This document shows, in pieces, positions 44,838-54,813 of a DNA stretch of 64,000 nt (positions are counted from its first letter, which is position 1; each line of letters opens with the position of its first letter). The DNA lies in the NCBI GenBank assembly GCA_002840435.1, contig PHAT01000009.1:60999-124998 (forward strand), read 5' to 3'. The notes beneath the pieces were generated by a model. The model saw only the letters and a list, made by a program, of their open reading frames with translations, was not told where the DNA came from and made no database searches. A program made the position numbers and the translations under genes. Source of the DNA: Deltaproteobacteria bacterium HGW-Deltaproteobacteria-6 (GTDB taxonomy: Bacteria > Desulfobacterota > Syntrophia > Syntrophales > Smithellaceae).

Positions 44838-44872
44838 AAAAAGGCCGCTCCATCCAATGATGAAGCGGCCTT
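44838..44872 (-). terminator. terminator of LPP20-like gene
   Basis: Read on the minus strand, AAGGCCGCT and AGCGGCCTT (44864-44872 and 44841-44849) form a 9-bp GC-rich stem with a 14-base loop. It is followed by a T-run (the A-run at 44838-44842 on +). It lies 61 bp past the LPP20-like gene's stop. Confidence 0.8.
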
Positions 44873-44933
44873 CGTTGATTTAAATCATATCTTTAAAGAT
44901 ATCTGCGTGCCTATCGCTGAGCGAATGAAATGA

Positions 44934-45845
44934 TTAATCCAGAACCACCATCACCCGGCATTTCTGCAGGAAGGTCAGGTTATCTTTTGCAGAACGGATA
45001 TTTTTGGCATCTTCATTACTGATGACGAATTCCGACATTCCGGCGCCCTGCACACGGATGGCCTTGACCGTCAACGGACTGCTTGTCACTCTGGCGTTAC
45101 TCTGCGCGGCGGTCAGGTCACGGGCGTAACCGCAAATACCCTGTTGGATGGCGTAGTCCTTTTTGACGATGAGGGTTCCGTAAACTTCAGCGCCGTTTTC
45201 ATCAAAGACTTTAGGAGACATCGCCGGACGGGCCTGAAGACCCCGGCCATCGATTACCAGACCGGTATAAACTTCATCCCTTGGCGCGGACTTCTTGGAA
45301 AAAGGCACGGGTTTATGCTCTTTCATGTCCTGCTTTTTATCATCGGCAATGGCCTGAGGAAGAACCGCTTTGGCCACACCGGACAGGGGCATGCGCACAG
45401 TTACTTCCACTGTTCCGTCCGACAAATATTCCTTCTTTACAATCTGCGCGCCCTTCACCATGCCGCTGATGGCCGTATTGATGACATCGCTCTCCACGGC
45501 AAAGTCTTTAACGGTTGTTTTAGAATCAATCTGGACACCCTGCACGGTTTCCAGCAGATTTCTCAGTGCGTCAACCTGCGCCGCCCTCAACGCCATGGGA
45601 CGCGCCTGGGGCTTTCCGTAATACTGCTCCGGAGGAGCGCCGGTACCGACAGATTCTATATAGCCATCCTCATAATTCACCAATCCCTTGTCGCCGACCT
45701 GATTCGTTACCTTGGATTCGATAATCTTTGTCCATTCCGACACACCGACTTTGCCGTCCTTGTTCTCTTGGGCAAAACTGATGCCGGCGCACAGAAGAAT
45801 AATGCTGATGACGATTGAAATTCCCGCTTTATGCAACGACTTCAT
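44934..45845 (-). CDS. LPP20-like exported protein
   Basis: This 303-residue exported protein has a signal peptide ending near SFA-Q. The central domain is LPP20-like (MALRAAQVDALRNLLETVQGVQ, TTVKDFAVESDVINTAISGMVKGAQIV, DGTVEVTVRMPL). LPP20 proteins are often outer-membrane lipoproteins, but here the Cys in LLCAG lacks a good lipobox, so a soluble periplasmic form is more likely. The second half (about 185-303) is a domain I do not recognise. It has its own terminator downstream. Confidence 0.82.
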   Translation of the reverse strand: MKSLHKAGISIVISIILLCAGISFAQENKDGKVGVSEWTKIIESKVTNQVGDKGLVNYEDGYIESVGTGAPPEQYYGKPQARPMALRAAQVDALRNLLETVQGVQIDSKTTVKDFAVESDVINTAISGMVKGAQIVKKEYLSDGTVEVTVRMPLSGVAKAVLPQAIADDKKQDMKEHKPVPFSKKSAPRDEVYTGLVIDGRGLQARPAMSPKVFDENGAEVYGTLIVKKDYAIQQGICGYARDLTAAQSNARVTSSPLTVKAIRVQGAGMSEFVISNEDAKNIRSAKDNLTFLQKCRVMVVLD

Positions 45846-46068
45846 AAAATACCTCCTCTATTCAAATGTTAAATAAACAATCTAATTCATCACGTTAATA
45901 TGCAAAGTTCTATATCATATCTCCAGCCAAATTCCTGAATTATTTTTTGGGGAAATCAATATTGCCGGTGCAAAGAGGCAAGCCCGGCGCCGTGTGCCGG
46001 GCCGGACATGAACGAAAAAATCTTTTCTGATTGGAAGTCTCCTGCGCACATTCAACATTTATTAGAGG

Positions 46069-46097
46069 TTGACCGTCAAGCCGGATTCACGTATTAT
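46069..46097 (+). promoter_or_regulatory. sigma-70 promoter of the alpha-2-macroglobulin gene
   Basis: TTGACC (46069-46074) and TATTAT (46092-46097) are exactly 17 bp apart, each with one mismatch to consensus. The predicted leader is about 52 bases. Upstream (45982-46002) is a small GC-rich hairpin (GCCCGGC/GCCGGGC) of unknown role. Confidence 0.6.
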
Positions 46098-46155
46098 TCG
46101 ACTGTTTTAACACCCAGTCACTCGATCCTTGACCTTTCTTAAAAGGAGAAACGTT

Positions 46156-49100
46156 ATGAAACGTATCTTATCCGCCGTGATAATTCTTTTCTTATCCTTT
46201 TTTTTAAATCTTTCGGGATTTGCCGGTGAACTACCCGCCGTGGATTTTTTCAGCCCTCAGGGAACGGTAAAAGGCATCCGCCAGGTCAGCGTCCGCTTTT
46301 CCGGACAGATGGTGCCTTTTGGCGACCCGCGCAGTCTGACCGACCCTTTTGATATCGCCTGTCCCGCTCCGGGCGCCGGGCGCTGGGCGGACGGCAAGAA
46401 CTGGATTTATGATTTCAACGCGGATCTTCCCGCAGGCATTTCCTGTACATTTTCACTGAAACCGGGCCTGAAGAATCTTGCAGGCATTGAACTTAGCGGA
46501 CAGAAGATTTTCACTTTTTCCACGGGCGGCCCCGCCATCATCCGGACAAATCCCTATCACGGCAACACCATCGATGAGGAACAGATTTTTATTCTGACAC
46601 TGGACGCCGAACCGGATACCCGGTCCGTTCTGGAACATGCATCCTTTTCCGTCGAAGGTATTGCAGGCGCGATCGGCATCCGTTTGATCGAAGGGAAGGA
46701 CAGAGAAAAAATACTGGCGGCAACCTTTTACAAAAGAGCGCAACGCGGGAAAATCGCGGGCGCCGAACCGCCTGTTGTTTTAATCCAGAGCAAACAGCGA
46801 TTTCCCAACCATACCGCTGTCAGACTCATCTGGGGCAAAGGGGTAAAATCCAAAACCGGTGTGGCCACCTCGCAGGATCAGATTTTCACCTATGAAACGC
46901 GCAAAGAGTTTATGGCGGAATTCTCCTGTGACCGGGAAAATCCACAGGCGGGCTGCATTCCCTTCCTGCCGATGACGCTTAATTTCACTGCGCCGCTCTC
47001 GAAAGAGCAGGCCGGTAAAATCATTTTGCGGGCATCCGATCCCAAAACACTGCCGGCACCCACGGGAAAGAAGTTGGCCGCCGCTTCGAATAAAGCAGTC
47101 TGGAAAGCGCAATTTGATCAAAATCAAGCATACATCTATTCGGTTACATTCGCCGGACCGTTTCCCGAAAACGCAAAATTCACACTGGAATTGCCGCCCG
47201 GCCTGAAAGATGACGCCTCGCGAAAACTGGTCAACGCCAATCAATTCCCGCTCGCGGTCCGCACCGGCGATTACCCGCCGCTGGCAAAGTTTTCCGGACG
47301 TTTCGGCATTCTGGAGTCCAAAACCGGCGCGCTGCTTCCTGTCACCGTCCGCAATCTGGAAGCATCCCTCAAACTGTCAACGCTTAATGCAGCGGGAGAC
47401 GTCTCCGGAAAAATTATGAATATCAAGACAGACCGGGGTAAAGATCTTCAGGCATGGCTTCGCAAAGTCGCTACGGTATCGCGTACGCAATCCATCTTCA
47501 CCGGCAGCCCCGCAGTTAAAAGTTTTTCTCTCCCCAAGCCCGGCGGCGCCAAGGCCTTTGAGGTCATCGGCGTTCCTCTCGGGGGGCCCGGGTTTTATGT
47601 CGTCGAACTGGAAAGCCACGTGCTGGGCAAGGCGCTCCTGGACAAAGATTTACCCATGCGTGTTCAGACAACAGCGCTGGTGACCAACCTGGCCGCTCAT
47701 TTTAAGCAGGGCCGTGAATCATCGCTGGTGTGGGTCACCACGCTGGATAGCGCACAACCTGTCAAGGGCGCGGATGTAACCATTCGGGACTGTCAGGACA
47801 AGATTATCTGGCAGGGAAAAACCGATTCCGCAGGCATCGCCTCCATTAAACGCAAATTAACCGACGAAAACAAGTTGCCCTATTGCTCCTTTAAGGAAGA
47901 TGAAAACCACGACTGGCGTTATGATGAAAGCTACCAGCTGTCGGGATTGCAGGGCGGCCTGTTCATCACGGCGCAAAGCGGCGCTGATTTGACCTTTGTG
48001 CATTCCAGCTGGGATCAGGGTATTGAACCCTGGCGCTTTCAGCTCCTTGAGGAATTTCACCCCGCGCCGACCATCGCCCATACCGTTTTCGACCGGACGC
48101 TCCTGCGCGCGGGTGACACGGTGCATATGAAGCATATCCTCCGTGAACATACCTCCTCCGGTTTCCGTTTCAGTCCGAAGACCAGCTGGCCCGCCAAGGC
48201 CACTATTACGCATTCCGGCAGCGGGCAGAAATATGAATTCCCCCTGAAATGGGACGCCAAAGGCGTTGCCGAAACTACCTGGGCCATTCCTAAAGAAGCC
48301 AAGCTGGGCCGATACGATATTCATCTGCAATCATTTTCTTCCGGTAATTTCCGCGTCGAGGAATACCGGATTCCGCTGATGCGCGGCGCCATCAAACCGC
48401 CCGTCAAACCTCTGATCAAAGCGCGTGAAGCGGCACTGGACGTGAGCGTGCAATATCTGGCAGGCAGCGGCGCGGGAAATCTGCCGGTTAAAATGCGCGC
48501 GGAAGTCCGGCCCAAACACCTCTCATCTTTTGAGAGTTATGATGATTTCACTTTTGCCAACGGCGGCATTACCAGCGGCGTGAAAAGGCGCGGTGACTAT
48601 TCGTCCGACGACAGCGAGGAAAGCGACAGTGGCAAAACGGTAAAGCTGCCCCTTCGGAATATTGTTCTGGATGCGGCCGGATCGCTCCGTGTCAACATCG
48701 ACCGGCTGCCGCAGGCAGACCTTCCCCGCGAACTGGCAGCCGAGATGGAATTTGCCGATCCCAATGGAGAAATTTCCACAGTCTCGTCGCGCGTCCCCCT
48801 GTGGCCTTCACAATATCTGATCGGCATCAAGCCGGATTCCTGGGCATCCTCCAGAGAAAAACTTAAATTTCAGGTTGCGGTTCTCGATATTTCCGGCGCG
48901 CCCGTAACCGGCGCGAAAGTAAAAGTGGATATTCTGGAGAGGAAAAATTATTCCCACCGGAAAAGGCTGATCGGCGGCTTTTACGCCTACGAGCACATAA
49001 CCGAAATCAAAAAAATCGGCCTGATTTGCGAAGGGAAAACCGGCGCGCGCGGCCTGCTTGTTTGCGAAGCGAAATCCCCTGTTTCGGGCAATGTTATTCT

Positions 49101-51864
49101 ACAGGCGGAGAGCGCCGACCAAACCGGCCGCAAGACCGTCGCCAATCGGGACATCTGGGTGGCGGATAAGGAAGACTGGTGGTTTGATGCAAGCGATCAT
49201 GACCGGATTGATCTGATCGCGGAAAAGAAGCGCTACGAGCCGGGCGAAAAGGCGGTCTTTCAGGTGCGGATGCCGTTTCGCGAGGCCACCGCGCTGATTT
49301 CCATAGAGCGCGAAGGAATTCTGGATGCCTGGATTAAACCCGTCTCCGGGAATAATCCAATCATTGAGGTGCCGGTCAAAGCGTCCTACGCACCCAATGT
49401 CTTCGTCTCAGCGCTTGTCGTGCGGGGGCGTGTGGCGGGCATCCAGCCCGGAAGCAAGGTTGACCTGGGTAAACCGGCCTATAAACTCGGCATTGCCGAA
49501 ATCAACGTCGGCTGGAAAAATCATGAACTGAAATTGTCCGTCACCACGGATACCAAAGTCTACAAGGTCCGCGACAAAGTAAAAGTAAAAATAAAAGCGC
49601 TGACCGCACAGGGCCAGGCGCCGCCTGCAGGCAGTGAAGTAGCGGTGGCGGCAGTTGATGAAGGACTTTTGGAATTAATGCCCAACCGCAGCTGGGAGCT
49701 GCTTCAGGCGATGATGGGACGGCGCGGCACCAGCGTAAAAACCGCGACCGCACAGATGCAGGTTGTGGGCAAACGTCACTTCGGCCTCAAGGCCCTGGCG
49801 CAGGGGGGTGGCGGAGGACTGGCTTCCGGCCACGAACCCACCCGCGAAATGTTTGACCCGCTGCTGTCATGGAAGGGACGCGTCACGCTGGACGCTAGAG
49901 GCGAAGCCTCAATTGATGTGCCGCTCAATGATTCGCTGACCAGCTTCCGTATTGTGGCTGTAGCCACGGCCGGCGCGGGTTATTTCGGAACAGGACACAC
50001 ATCGATCCGGTCCACCCAGGACCTGATGGTTCTTTCCGGCCTTTCTCCTGTCGTTCGCGAAGGGGACAAATACTTCGCCGGGTTTACCATTCGCAACACG
50101 TCGGAACAGCCCATGGATGTTACCCTTTCCGCTTCCGTTGCCGAAATGAAATGGCAGATTATGCCGCTTGGCGCGACGCTTGCCGCAGGGGAATCCAAGG
50201 AAATCGGCTGGAATACAACAGCGCCTTTCGGCATTGAAAAAATGACATGGACCATTGACGCGAAAGACGCAAAATCCGGCACCACCGACCGGATCAGAGT
50301 CACGCAAAACATTGTTCCCGCCACGCCCGTAAGAACCTATCAGGCCACGATCACCCAGCTCGACAAACCCTATCAGTTGGAGGTGGAGCGGCCGGCTTCT
50401 GCCATTCCGGGGCTGGGCGGCGTGAAAACGACCCTGAAACCGAAAATATCGGATGGACTCGACGGGGTCACGGATTATATGAAAAAGTATTCTTACTCCT
50501 GCATGGAACAAAAAGTCTCCGTGGCCGTGGCGCTTCGCGATGAAGCGCTCTGGAAGGAGACTATGGGCAAACTGCCCGCGTATCTGGACAATACGGGACT
50601 GATTAAATTCTTCCCGTTGAGTTTTTTATGCGGCTCTCCCACGCTTACCTCTTATATTCTGGCCATTGCCGATGAAGCGGGTTGGCCCATTCCGGAAAAT
50701 GCCAAACAAAAAATGCAAAACGGCCTCACGCATTTTATTGCCGGAAAAGCCACCTGTTCTTCGTGGTTTCCTGCTGCGGACTTGAGCATCCGCAAACTAT
50801 CGGCCATCGAAGCCCTCTCCCGTGATGGAAAAGCCTCTGTCGCCATGCTGGACTCAATCAGCATCGAACCGAATCTATGGCCGACCTCGGCCGTGATCGA
50901 CTGGCGCAATATCCTGCGCAATATCCCGGACATTCGCGATAACGCGGCGCGCGTGAAAGAGGCCGAGCAGATTTTGCGTTCCAGACTGAATTTTCAGGGC
51001 ACGACCATGGGGTTTTCCACGGAAAGATCGGATGTTCTCTGGTGGCTGATGGTGTCAGTGGACGTCAATGCCGTCCGCGCACTGATCACGCTGATGAATG
51101 AACCCTCCTGGAAGGAAGATATGCCAAGGCTTGCACAGGGCGCGCTGGCCAGGCAAAAGAAAGGCCATTGGGATTTGACCCTGGCCAATGCCTGGGGCGT
51201 TCTGGCAATGGAAAAATTCTCCAAAACCTTTGAATCGGTTCCGGTGGCCGGTCAAACCGCCACCACTTTGGGCCAGCAAAGCAGGACGCTCAACTGGAAG
51301 ACCAACCCCAAAGGCGGATCTGAACGATTAGCCTGGCCTCAGAGAAAATCGCCAATCAGCATATCGCATGCAGGCGCCGGTAAACCCTGGCTGACCGTCA
51401 CAAGCACAGCTGCGATACCGCTTGTCAAACCTTTTTCCAGCGGCTACAAGATTACAAAAACGATTTCTCCCGTGTCGCAGAAACGGCCGAATCACTGGAC
51501 AAAAGGCGACGTTCTGCGCGTCCGTCTTGATCTGGAGGCTCAGGCGGATCAGACCTGGGTAGTGGTAAATGATCCGGTGCCGGCGGGAACGACCATACTG
51601 GGCGGCGGCCTCGGCCGGGATTCACAAATCCTGACTGCCGGTGAGAAGAATGAAGGCCGGGTCTGGCCGGCGTTTGAAGAACGCACGTTTGAGGCGTTTC
51701 GCGCCTACTATGAATATGTCCCCAAAGGGAAGTGGCGCGTCGAATACACGGTCAGGCTCAATGCCAGCGGCACTTTCCAGCTGCCCGCTACCCGGGTGGA
51801 AGCGATGTATTTCCCGGAAATGCTGGGAGAGTGGCCGAATGCAGCGGTAACGGTGGAGAGGTAG
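46156..51864 (+). CDS. bacterial alpha-2-macroglobulin with thioester
   Basis: This 1902-residue exported protein belongs to the bacterial alpha-2-macroglobulin family, thought to trap proteases that breach the outer membrane. The start is ATG 46156 after AGGAG. The signal peptide ends near GFA-GEL, with no lipobox Cys, unlike the lipoprotein YfhM of E. coli. Macroglobulin-type domains fill the first ~1150 residues, with a bait-like segment around 1200. The thioester motif C1449-M-E-Q is intact. It precedes pbpC, as in many Gram-negative bacteria, where the pair is proposed to defend and repair the envelope. Confidence 0.93.
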   Translation: MKRILSAVIILFLSFFLNLSGFAGELPAVDFFSPQGTVKGIRQVSVRFSGQMVPFGDPRSLTDPFDIACPAPGAGRWADGKNWIYDFNADLPAGISCTFSLKPGLKNLAGIELSGQKIFTFSTGGPAIIRTNPYHGNTIDEEQIFILTLDAEPDTRSVLEHASFSVEGIAGAIGIRLIEGKDREKILAATFYKRAQRGKIAGAEPPVVLIQSKQRFPNHTAVRLIWGKGVKSKTGVATSQDQIFTYETRKEFMAEFSCDRENPQAGCIPFLPMTLNFTAPLSKEQAGKIILRASDPKTLPAPTGKKLAAASNKAVWKAQFDQNQAYIYSVTFAGPFPENAKFTLELPPGLKDDASRKLVNANQFPLAVRTGDYPPLAKFSGRFGILESKTGALLPVTVRNLEASLKLSTLNAAGDVSGKIMNIKTDRGKDLQAWLRKVATVSRTQSIFTGSPAVKSFSLPKPGGAKAFEVIGVPLGGPGFYVVELESHVLGKALLDKDLPMRVQTTALVTNLAAHFKQGRESSLVWVTTLDSAQPVKGADVTIRDCQDKIIWQGKTDSAGIASIKRKLTDENKLPYCSFKEDENHDWRYDESYQLSGLQGGLFITAQSGADLTFVHSSWDQGIEPWRFQLLEEFHPAPTIAHTVFDRTLLRAGDTVHMKHILREHTSSGFRFSPKTSWPAKATITHSGSGQKYEFPLKWDAKGVAETTWAIPKEAKLGRYDIHLQSFSSGNFRVEEYRIPLMRGAIKPPVKPLIKAREAALDVSVQYLAGSGAGNLPVKMRAEVRPKHLSSFESYDDFTFANGGITSGVKRRGDYSSDDSEESDSGKTVKLPLRNIVLDAAGSLRVNIDRLPQADLPRELAAEMEFADPNGEISTVSSRVPLWPSQYLIGIKPDSWASSREKLKFQVAVLDISGAPVTGAKVKVDILERKNYSHRKRLIGGFYAYEHITEIKKIGLICEGKTGARGLLVCEAKSPVSGNVILQAESADQTGRKTVANRDIWVADKEDWWFDASDHDRIDLIAEKKRYEPGEKAVFQVRMPFREATALISIEREGILDAWIKPVSGNNPIIEVPVKASYAPNVFVSALVVRGRVAGIQPGSKVDLGKPAYKLGIAEINVGWKNHELKLSVTTDTKVYKVRDKVKVKIKALTAQGQAPPAGSEVAVAAVDEGLLELMPNRSWELLQAMMGRRGTSVKTATAQMQVVGKRHFGLKALAQGGGGGLASGHEPTREMFDPLLSWKGRVTLDARGEASIDVPLNDSLTSFRIVAVATAGAGYFGTGHTSIRSTQDLMVLSGLSPVVREGDKYFAGFTIRNTSEQPMDVTLSASVAEMKWQIMPLGATLAAGESKEIGWNTTAPFGIEKMTWTIDAKDAKSGTTDRIRVTQNIVPATPVRTYQATITQLDKPYQLEVERPASAIPGLGGVKTTLKPKISDGLDGVTDYMKKYSYSCMEQKVSVAVALRDEALWKETMGKLPAYLDNTGLIKFFPLSFLCGSPTLTSYILAIADEAGWPIPENAKQKMQNGLTHFIAGKATCSSWFPAADLSIRKLSAIEALSRDGKASVAMLDSISIEPNLWPTSAVIDWRNILRNIPDIRDNAARVKEAEQILRSRLNFQGTTMGFSTERSDVLWWLMVSVDVNAVRALITLMNEPSWKEDMPRLAQGALARQKKGHWDLTLANAWGVLAMEKFSKTFESVPVAGQTATTLGQQSRTLNWKTNPKGGSERLAWPQRKSPISISHAGAGKPWLTVTSTAAIPLVKPFSSGYKITKTISPVSQKRPNHWTKGDVLRVRLDLEAQADQTWVVVNDPVPAGTTILGGGLGRDSQILTAGEKNEGRVWPAFEERTFEAFRAYYEYVPKGKWRVEYTVRLNASGTFQLPATRVEAMYFPEMLGEWPNAAVTVER

Positions 51865-51984
51865 TCAGGTTCAAGTCTGAAGTCTGAAGACTGAAGGAAA
51901 AAACGTGGCGCTGCATGCAGCTACAGGGAATGGTCGAGTCCAAAAGACTCGGCCCAACGTAAGTTTTGTCACAATAGCAAATAA

Positions 51985-52076
51985 TGTCATTCCGAATCCC
52001 GCATCGGTGGGATGAGGAATCTTAAGATCCCTCCCTACGCTCGGGACATGGATTTCTCCCTGCGTTCGAAATGACA
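51985..52076. repeat. dispersed palindromic repeat, copy 2
   Basis: This 92-bp unit starts TGTCATTCCGAATCCCG and ends GCGTTCGAAATGACA. Its ends form an inverted repeat (TGTCATTCCGAA against TTCGAAATGACA). It shares its left half closely with 44673-44760, while the right half differs. It occupies the gap between the alpha-2-macroglobulin gene and pbpC. A spurious reading frame across it (MSFRTQGEIH...) is a by-product. Confidence 0.78.
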
Positions 52077-52122
52077 TAACCTGGTTATGATGCAGTCTGA
52101 CAGGACGGCGTCCTGAAAGTTA

Positions 52123-54237
52123 ATGATGAATAATCTGTTTAAATACTTATTTGCGGTTTTGGCTTTGGGCATTCTTCCGGCGGACAATGCTTATGCTCTG
52201 CCATCGTTTGAAGAAGTACGGACAGCGCATGTCAAGTCGGATTCGTTGCTTCTGGATCGGCATGGCGAGCTGTTGTATGAATTGCGCACCGACAAACAGG
52301 GGCGGAGACTGGACTGGACAAAGCTTGACGATATTTCCCCGTCTCTGAAAGAAGCCGTCATCTTTTCCGAGGACAAACGCTTCTATTCCCACGCCGGTGT
52401 TGACTACCAGGCGTTCGGCGCGGCGGCGCTGGGATTTTTGTCCGGCTCCGGTTTGCGCGGAGCAAGCACGATTACCATGCAGCTGGCTTCTTTTTTAAAC
52501 AAGAACACTGCGATCAAAACAAAGCAGCGGACACTGCAGCAAAAAACAACGCAAATATTGATGGCCCGCGAGATCGAAAAACGCTGGTCGAAAAAAGAAA
52601 TTCTGGAAGCCTATCTGAACCTGGTGACCTTCCGTGGTGAATACACGGGCATCGCCGCCGCGTCGCAGGGCTTGTTCGGAAAAAATCCTCATGGTCTGAA
52701 CCAGCCGGAATCGCTGGTTCTCGCTTCCCTCATCCGTGCGCCCAATGCAAACGTCAAAGCGCTGGAAGCCAGAGTGCTTCATCTGAACCAGCGCCTGCAA
52801 TGGCCCGTACCGGCGCCAATCGCACTAGGTAAAGTTCAGGAAATTTACCCGGGGATTGATCACATAAAGCCGCGTGCCAATCTGGCGCCGCATCTGGCCA
52901 GACAGCTATTGAAAAACCAGCCGGCCGGAACCCATCTGCAATGCACCCTTTCCGCCCGGCTGCAAAGATTCGCCGCGGAACAACTGGCACGCCAGGTGGA
53001 CGCGCTTGCTGACCAGAACGTCAGCCAGGGCGCGCTGCTGGTTCTGGATAATAAAACGGGCGATGTCCTGGCTTATGTCAGTTACAGCAGCCAACCGTCG
53101 GCAGGAACCTTTGTTGACGGCATTCAGGCGCCAAGGCAAACCGGCTCAACCCTCAAACCGTTTCTTTACGCGACGGCGCTCGACCGGCGCATTCTCACGG
53201 CCGCGTCCGTCCTGGATGACTCCCCCCTGGATATTGCCATTCCCGGCGGCATTTATCAGCCGGGAAATTATGATTCGACTTTTCGCGGCCCGGTAAGTCT
53301 ACGGCTTGCGCTGGCATCATCGCTCAACGTACCGGCCGTGCGGACGCTCATGCTCGTCGGCCCGGAATCTTTTTTGAATATTTTACGGCAGCTGGGTATT
53401 CGCCATCTTGAGGAGTCGGGCGATTATTACGGCCTCTCGCTGGCGCTGGGATCGGCCGACATGAGCCTCTGGGAATTAACCAATGCCTATCGGGCGCTGG
53501 CCAATGGGGGCGTGTGGCGCCAGGCGCGCCTGACCCCGGACCCCGGACAACCGGCCGGTCCCCGGAAAAAAGTATTTTCTCCGGAGACGGCTTTCATTGT
53601 GTCGGATATTCTGGCGGACCGCGATGCGCGCAGCGATACGTTCGGTCTGGAAAACCCGCTGGCCACACGTTTCTGGACGGCCGTAAAAACCGGCACCAGC
53701 AAGGATATGCGGGATAACTGGTGCATCGGTTATTCCAGCCGGTACACAGTCGGCGTCTGGGTGGGGAATTTTTCAGGGGCCTCCATGTGGAATGTGAGCG
53801 GCATCGCCGGAGCGGCGCCCGTCTGGAGCGCCGTGATGAATGATCTGCATGGCCACAACGCAGGCTTCCATCCAAAAGCACCCAAAGGCCTCGGCAGGAT
53901 TTCACTGGCCGGAAGAGAAGATCACCCGGAATGGTTTCTGGCCGGAACCGAGCCGGATCGCCATCCGGCAGGCATTGTTCGGAGAAATCATCGCATTATT
54001 TATCCACCCTCCGGAACCATCATCGCGCTCGATCCCGATATTCCCGATCATCTGCAAAAAGTCGGGTTTGTTGCGCAGACCGGCAAAGAGGATTCCCTGC
54101 GCTGGACGTTGAACGAGAAGCTATTGGCAGACCGGGGAACAACCATTCTCTGGACGCCGAAAGCCGGCAAGCATGTATTGGCCATCACCAATAAGCAAAA
54201 TGTGATTGTTGATTCGGTGCAATTTGAAGTAAGATAG
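52123..54237 (+). CDS. pbpC: penicillin-binding protein 1C
   Basis: This 704-residue bifunctional enzyme has an N-terminal signal or membrane segment, a glycosyltransferase domain (about 50-220, EDKRFYSHAGVDYQAFGAAA, ASTITMQLASFL, ARE..KRWSKKEILEAYLN), and a transpeptidase domain with STLK, SLN and KTGTS motifs. A C-terminal BiPBP-type domain closes the protein. The order and length fit PBP1C. It follows the alpha-2-macroglobulin gene by 258 bp, the usual partner. ATG 52123 or the adjacent ATG 52126 starts translation; neither has a strong ribosome-binding site. Confidence 0.93.
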   Translation: MMNNLFKYLFAVLALGILPADNAYALPSFEEVRTAHVKSDSLLLDRHGELLYELRTDKQGRRLDWTKLDDISPSLKEAVIFSEDKRFYSHAGVDYQAFGAAALGFLSGSGLRGASTITMQLASFLNKNTAIKTKQRTLQQKTTQILMAREIEKRWSKKEILEAYLNLVTFRGEYTGIAAASQGLFGKNPHGLNQPESLVLASLIRAPNANVKALEARVLHLNQRLQWPVPAPIALGKVQEIYPGIDHIKPRANLAPHLARQLLKNQPAGTHLQCTLSARLQRFAAEQLARQVDALADQNVSQGALLVLDNKTGDVLAYVSYSSQPSAGTFVDGIQAPRQTGSTLKPFLYATALDRRILTAASVLDDSPLDIAIPGGIYQPGNYDSTFRGPVSLRLALASSLNVPAVRTLMLVGPESFLNILRQLGIRHLEESGDYYGLSLALGSADMSLWELTNAYRALANGGVWRQARLTPDPGQPAGPRKKVFSPETAFIVSDILADRDARSDTFGLENPLATRFWTAVKTGTSKDMRDNWCIGYSSRYTVGVWVGNFSGASMWNVSGIAGAAPVWSAVMNDLHGHNAGFHPKAPKGLGRISLAGREDHPEWFLAGTEPDRHPAGIVRRNHRIIYPPSGTIIALDPDIPDHLQKVGFVAQTGKEDSLRWTLNEKLLADRGTTILWTPKAGKHVLAITNKQNVIVDSVQFEVR

Positions 54238-54268
54238 ATCCAACAAAAATGAAAGGGGGGCGGTAATC

Positions 54269-54764
54269 ATGCCTAAATACAGCGTGGAAAACATTATAAA
54301 GCATGCCATCGAGATTGAAGAAGCGGGGCAGAAATTTTACGCGCTGCTGGCCGACCGGTTGAATGATGCGAAATTGAAAAAAATAAATATTTTCAGTCAT
54401 GGCGCGCCAGGAAACCGGCCATTATGAATTCTACAAAAGACTGCATGAGCAACTGCCCGAATCACCGGAAATACAGCCATCAGGCGCTGATCCGTTTGAT
54501 TACAAGAAGCATCAGCTGCTTGAAGACAGGATTTTCAACAGACTGGACGTAGTCCGGAAAACACCCAAAATTCAGACGCTGGGAGACGCCCTGGTTTTTA
54601 TGATCGACATTGAGATGGATGTTGTCGATTATTTTGAAAATGCCCGCAAACTGGTCAATCTCCAGGGTCAGGCAATGATGGGAAAAATTATCAACGAGGA
54701 AAAATCGCACGTCAAGCAACTGCTGGACTTCAGGCAACATTATAAAACTACCGCTTTGCGTTAA
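54269..54764 (+). pseudogene. ferritin-like (rubrerythrin-type) gene with frameshift
   Basis: ATG 54269, after AAAGGGGGG, opens a frame with MPKYSVENIIKHAIEIEEAGQKFY, the typical start of a ferritin-like/rubrerythrin protein with an iron-binding Glu pair. At about 54385-54395, in an A-rich run, the frame shifts. Read through, it ends at 54427. The rest of the family's sequence continues in the +1 frame (ARQETGHYEFYKRLHEQ to the end at 54764), including EKSHVKQL. So the gene is broken by a small indel, or the sequence has an error here. A frame starting at 54399 is just the tail and should not be annotated as a gene alone. Confidence 0.75.
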
Positions 54765-54813
54765 ATACCGGCATTTTTTCGTCCGGCCGGAAATTCATCC
54801 TCATGGGCGTCAT

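Noticed and set aside
44434..44853. Minus-strand frame of 139 codons near the repeat
   Set aside because: It overlaps the end of the RluA-type gene and the repeat, and shows no domain-like sequence.
51871..52077. Minus-strand frame of 68 codons (MSFRTQGEIH...)
   Set aside because: It runs across the dispersed palindromic repeat; such frames appear wherever the repeat sits and have no ribosome-binding site.
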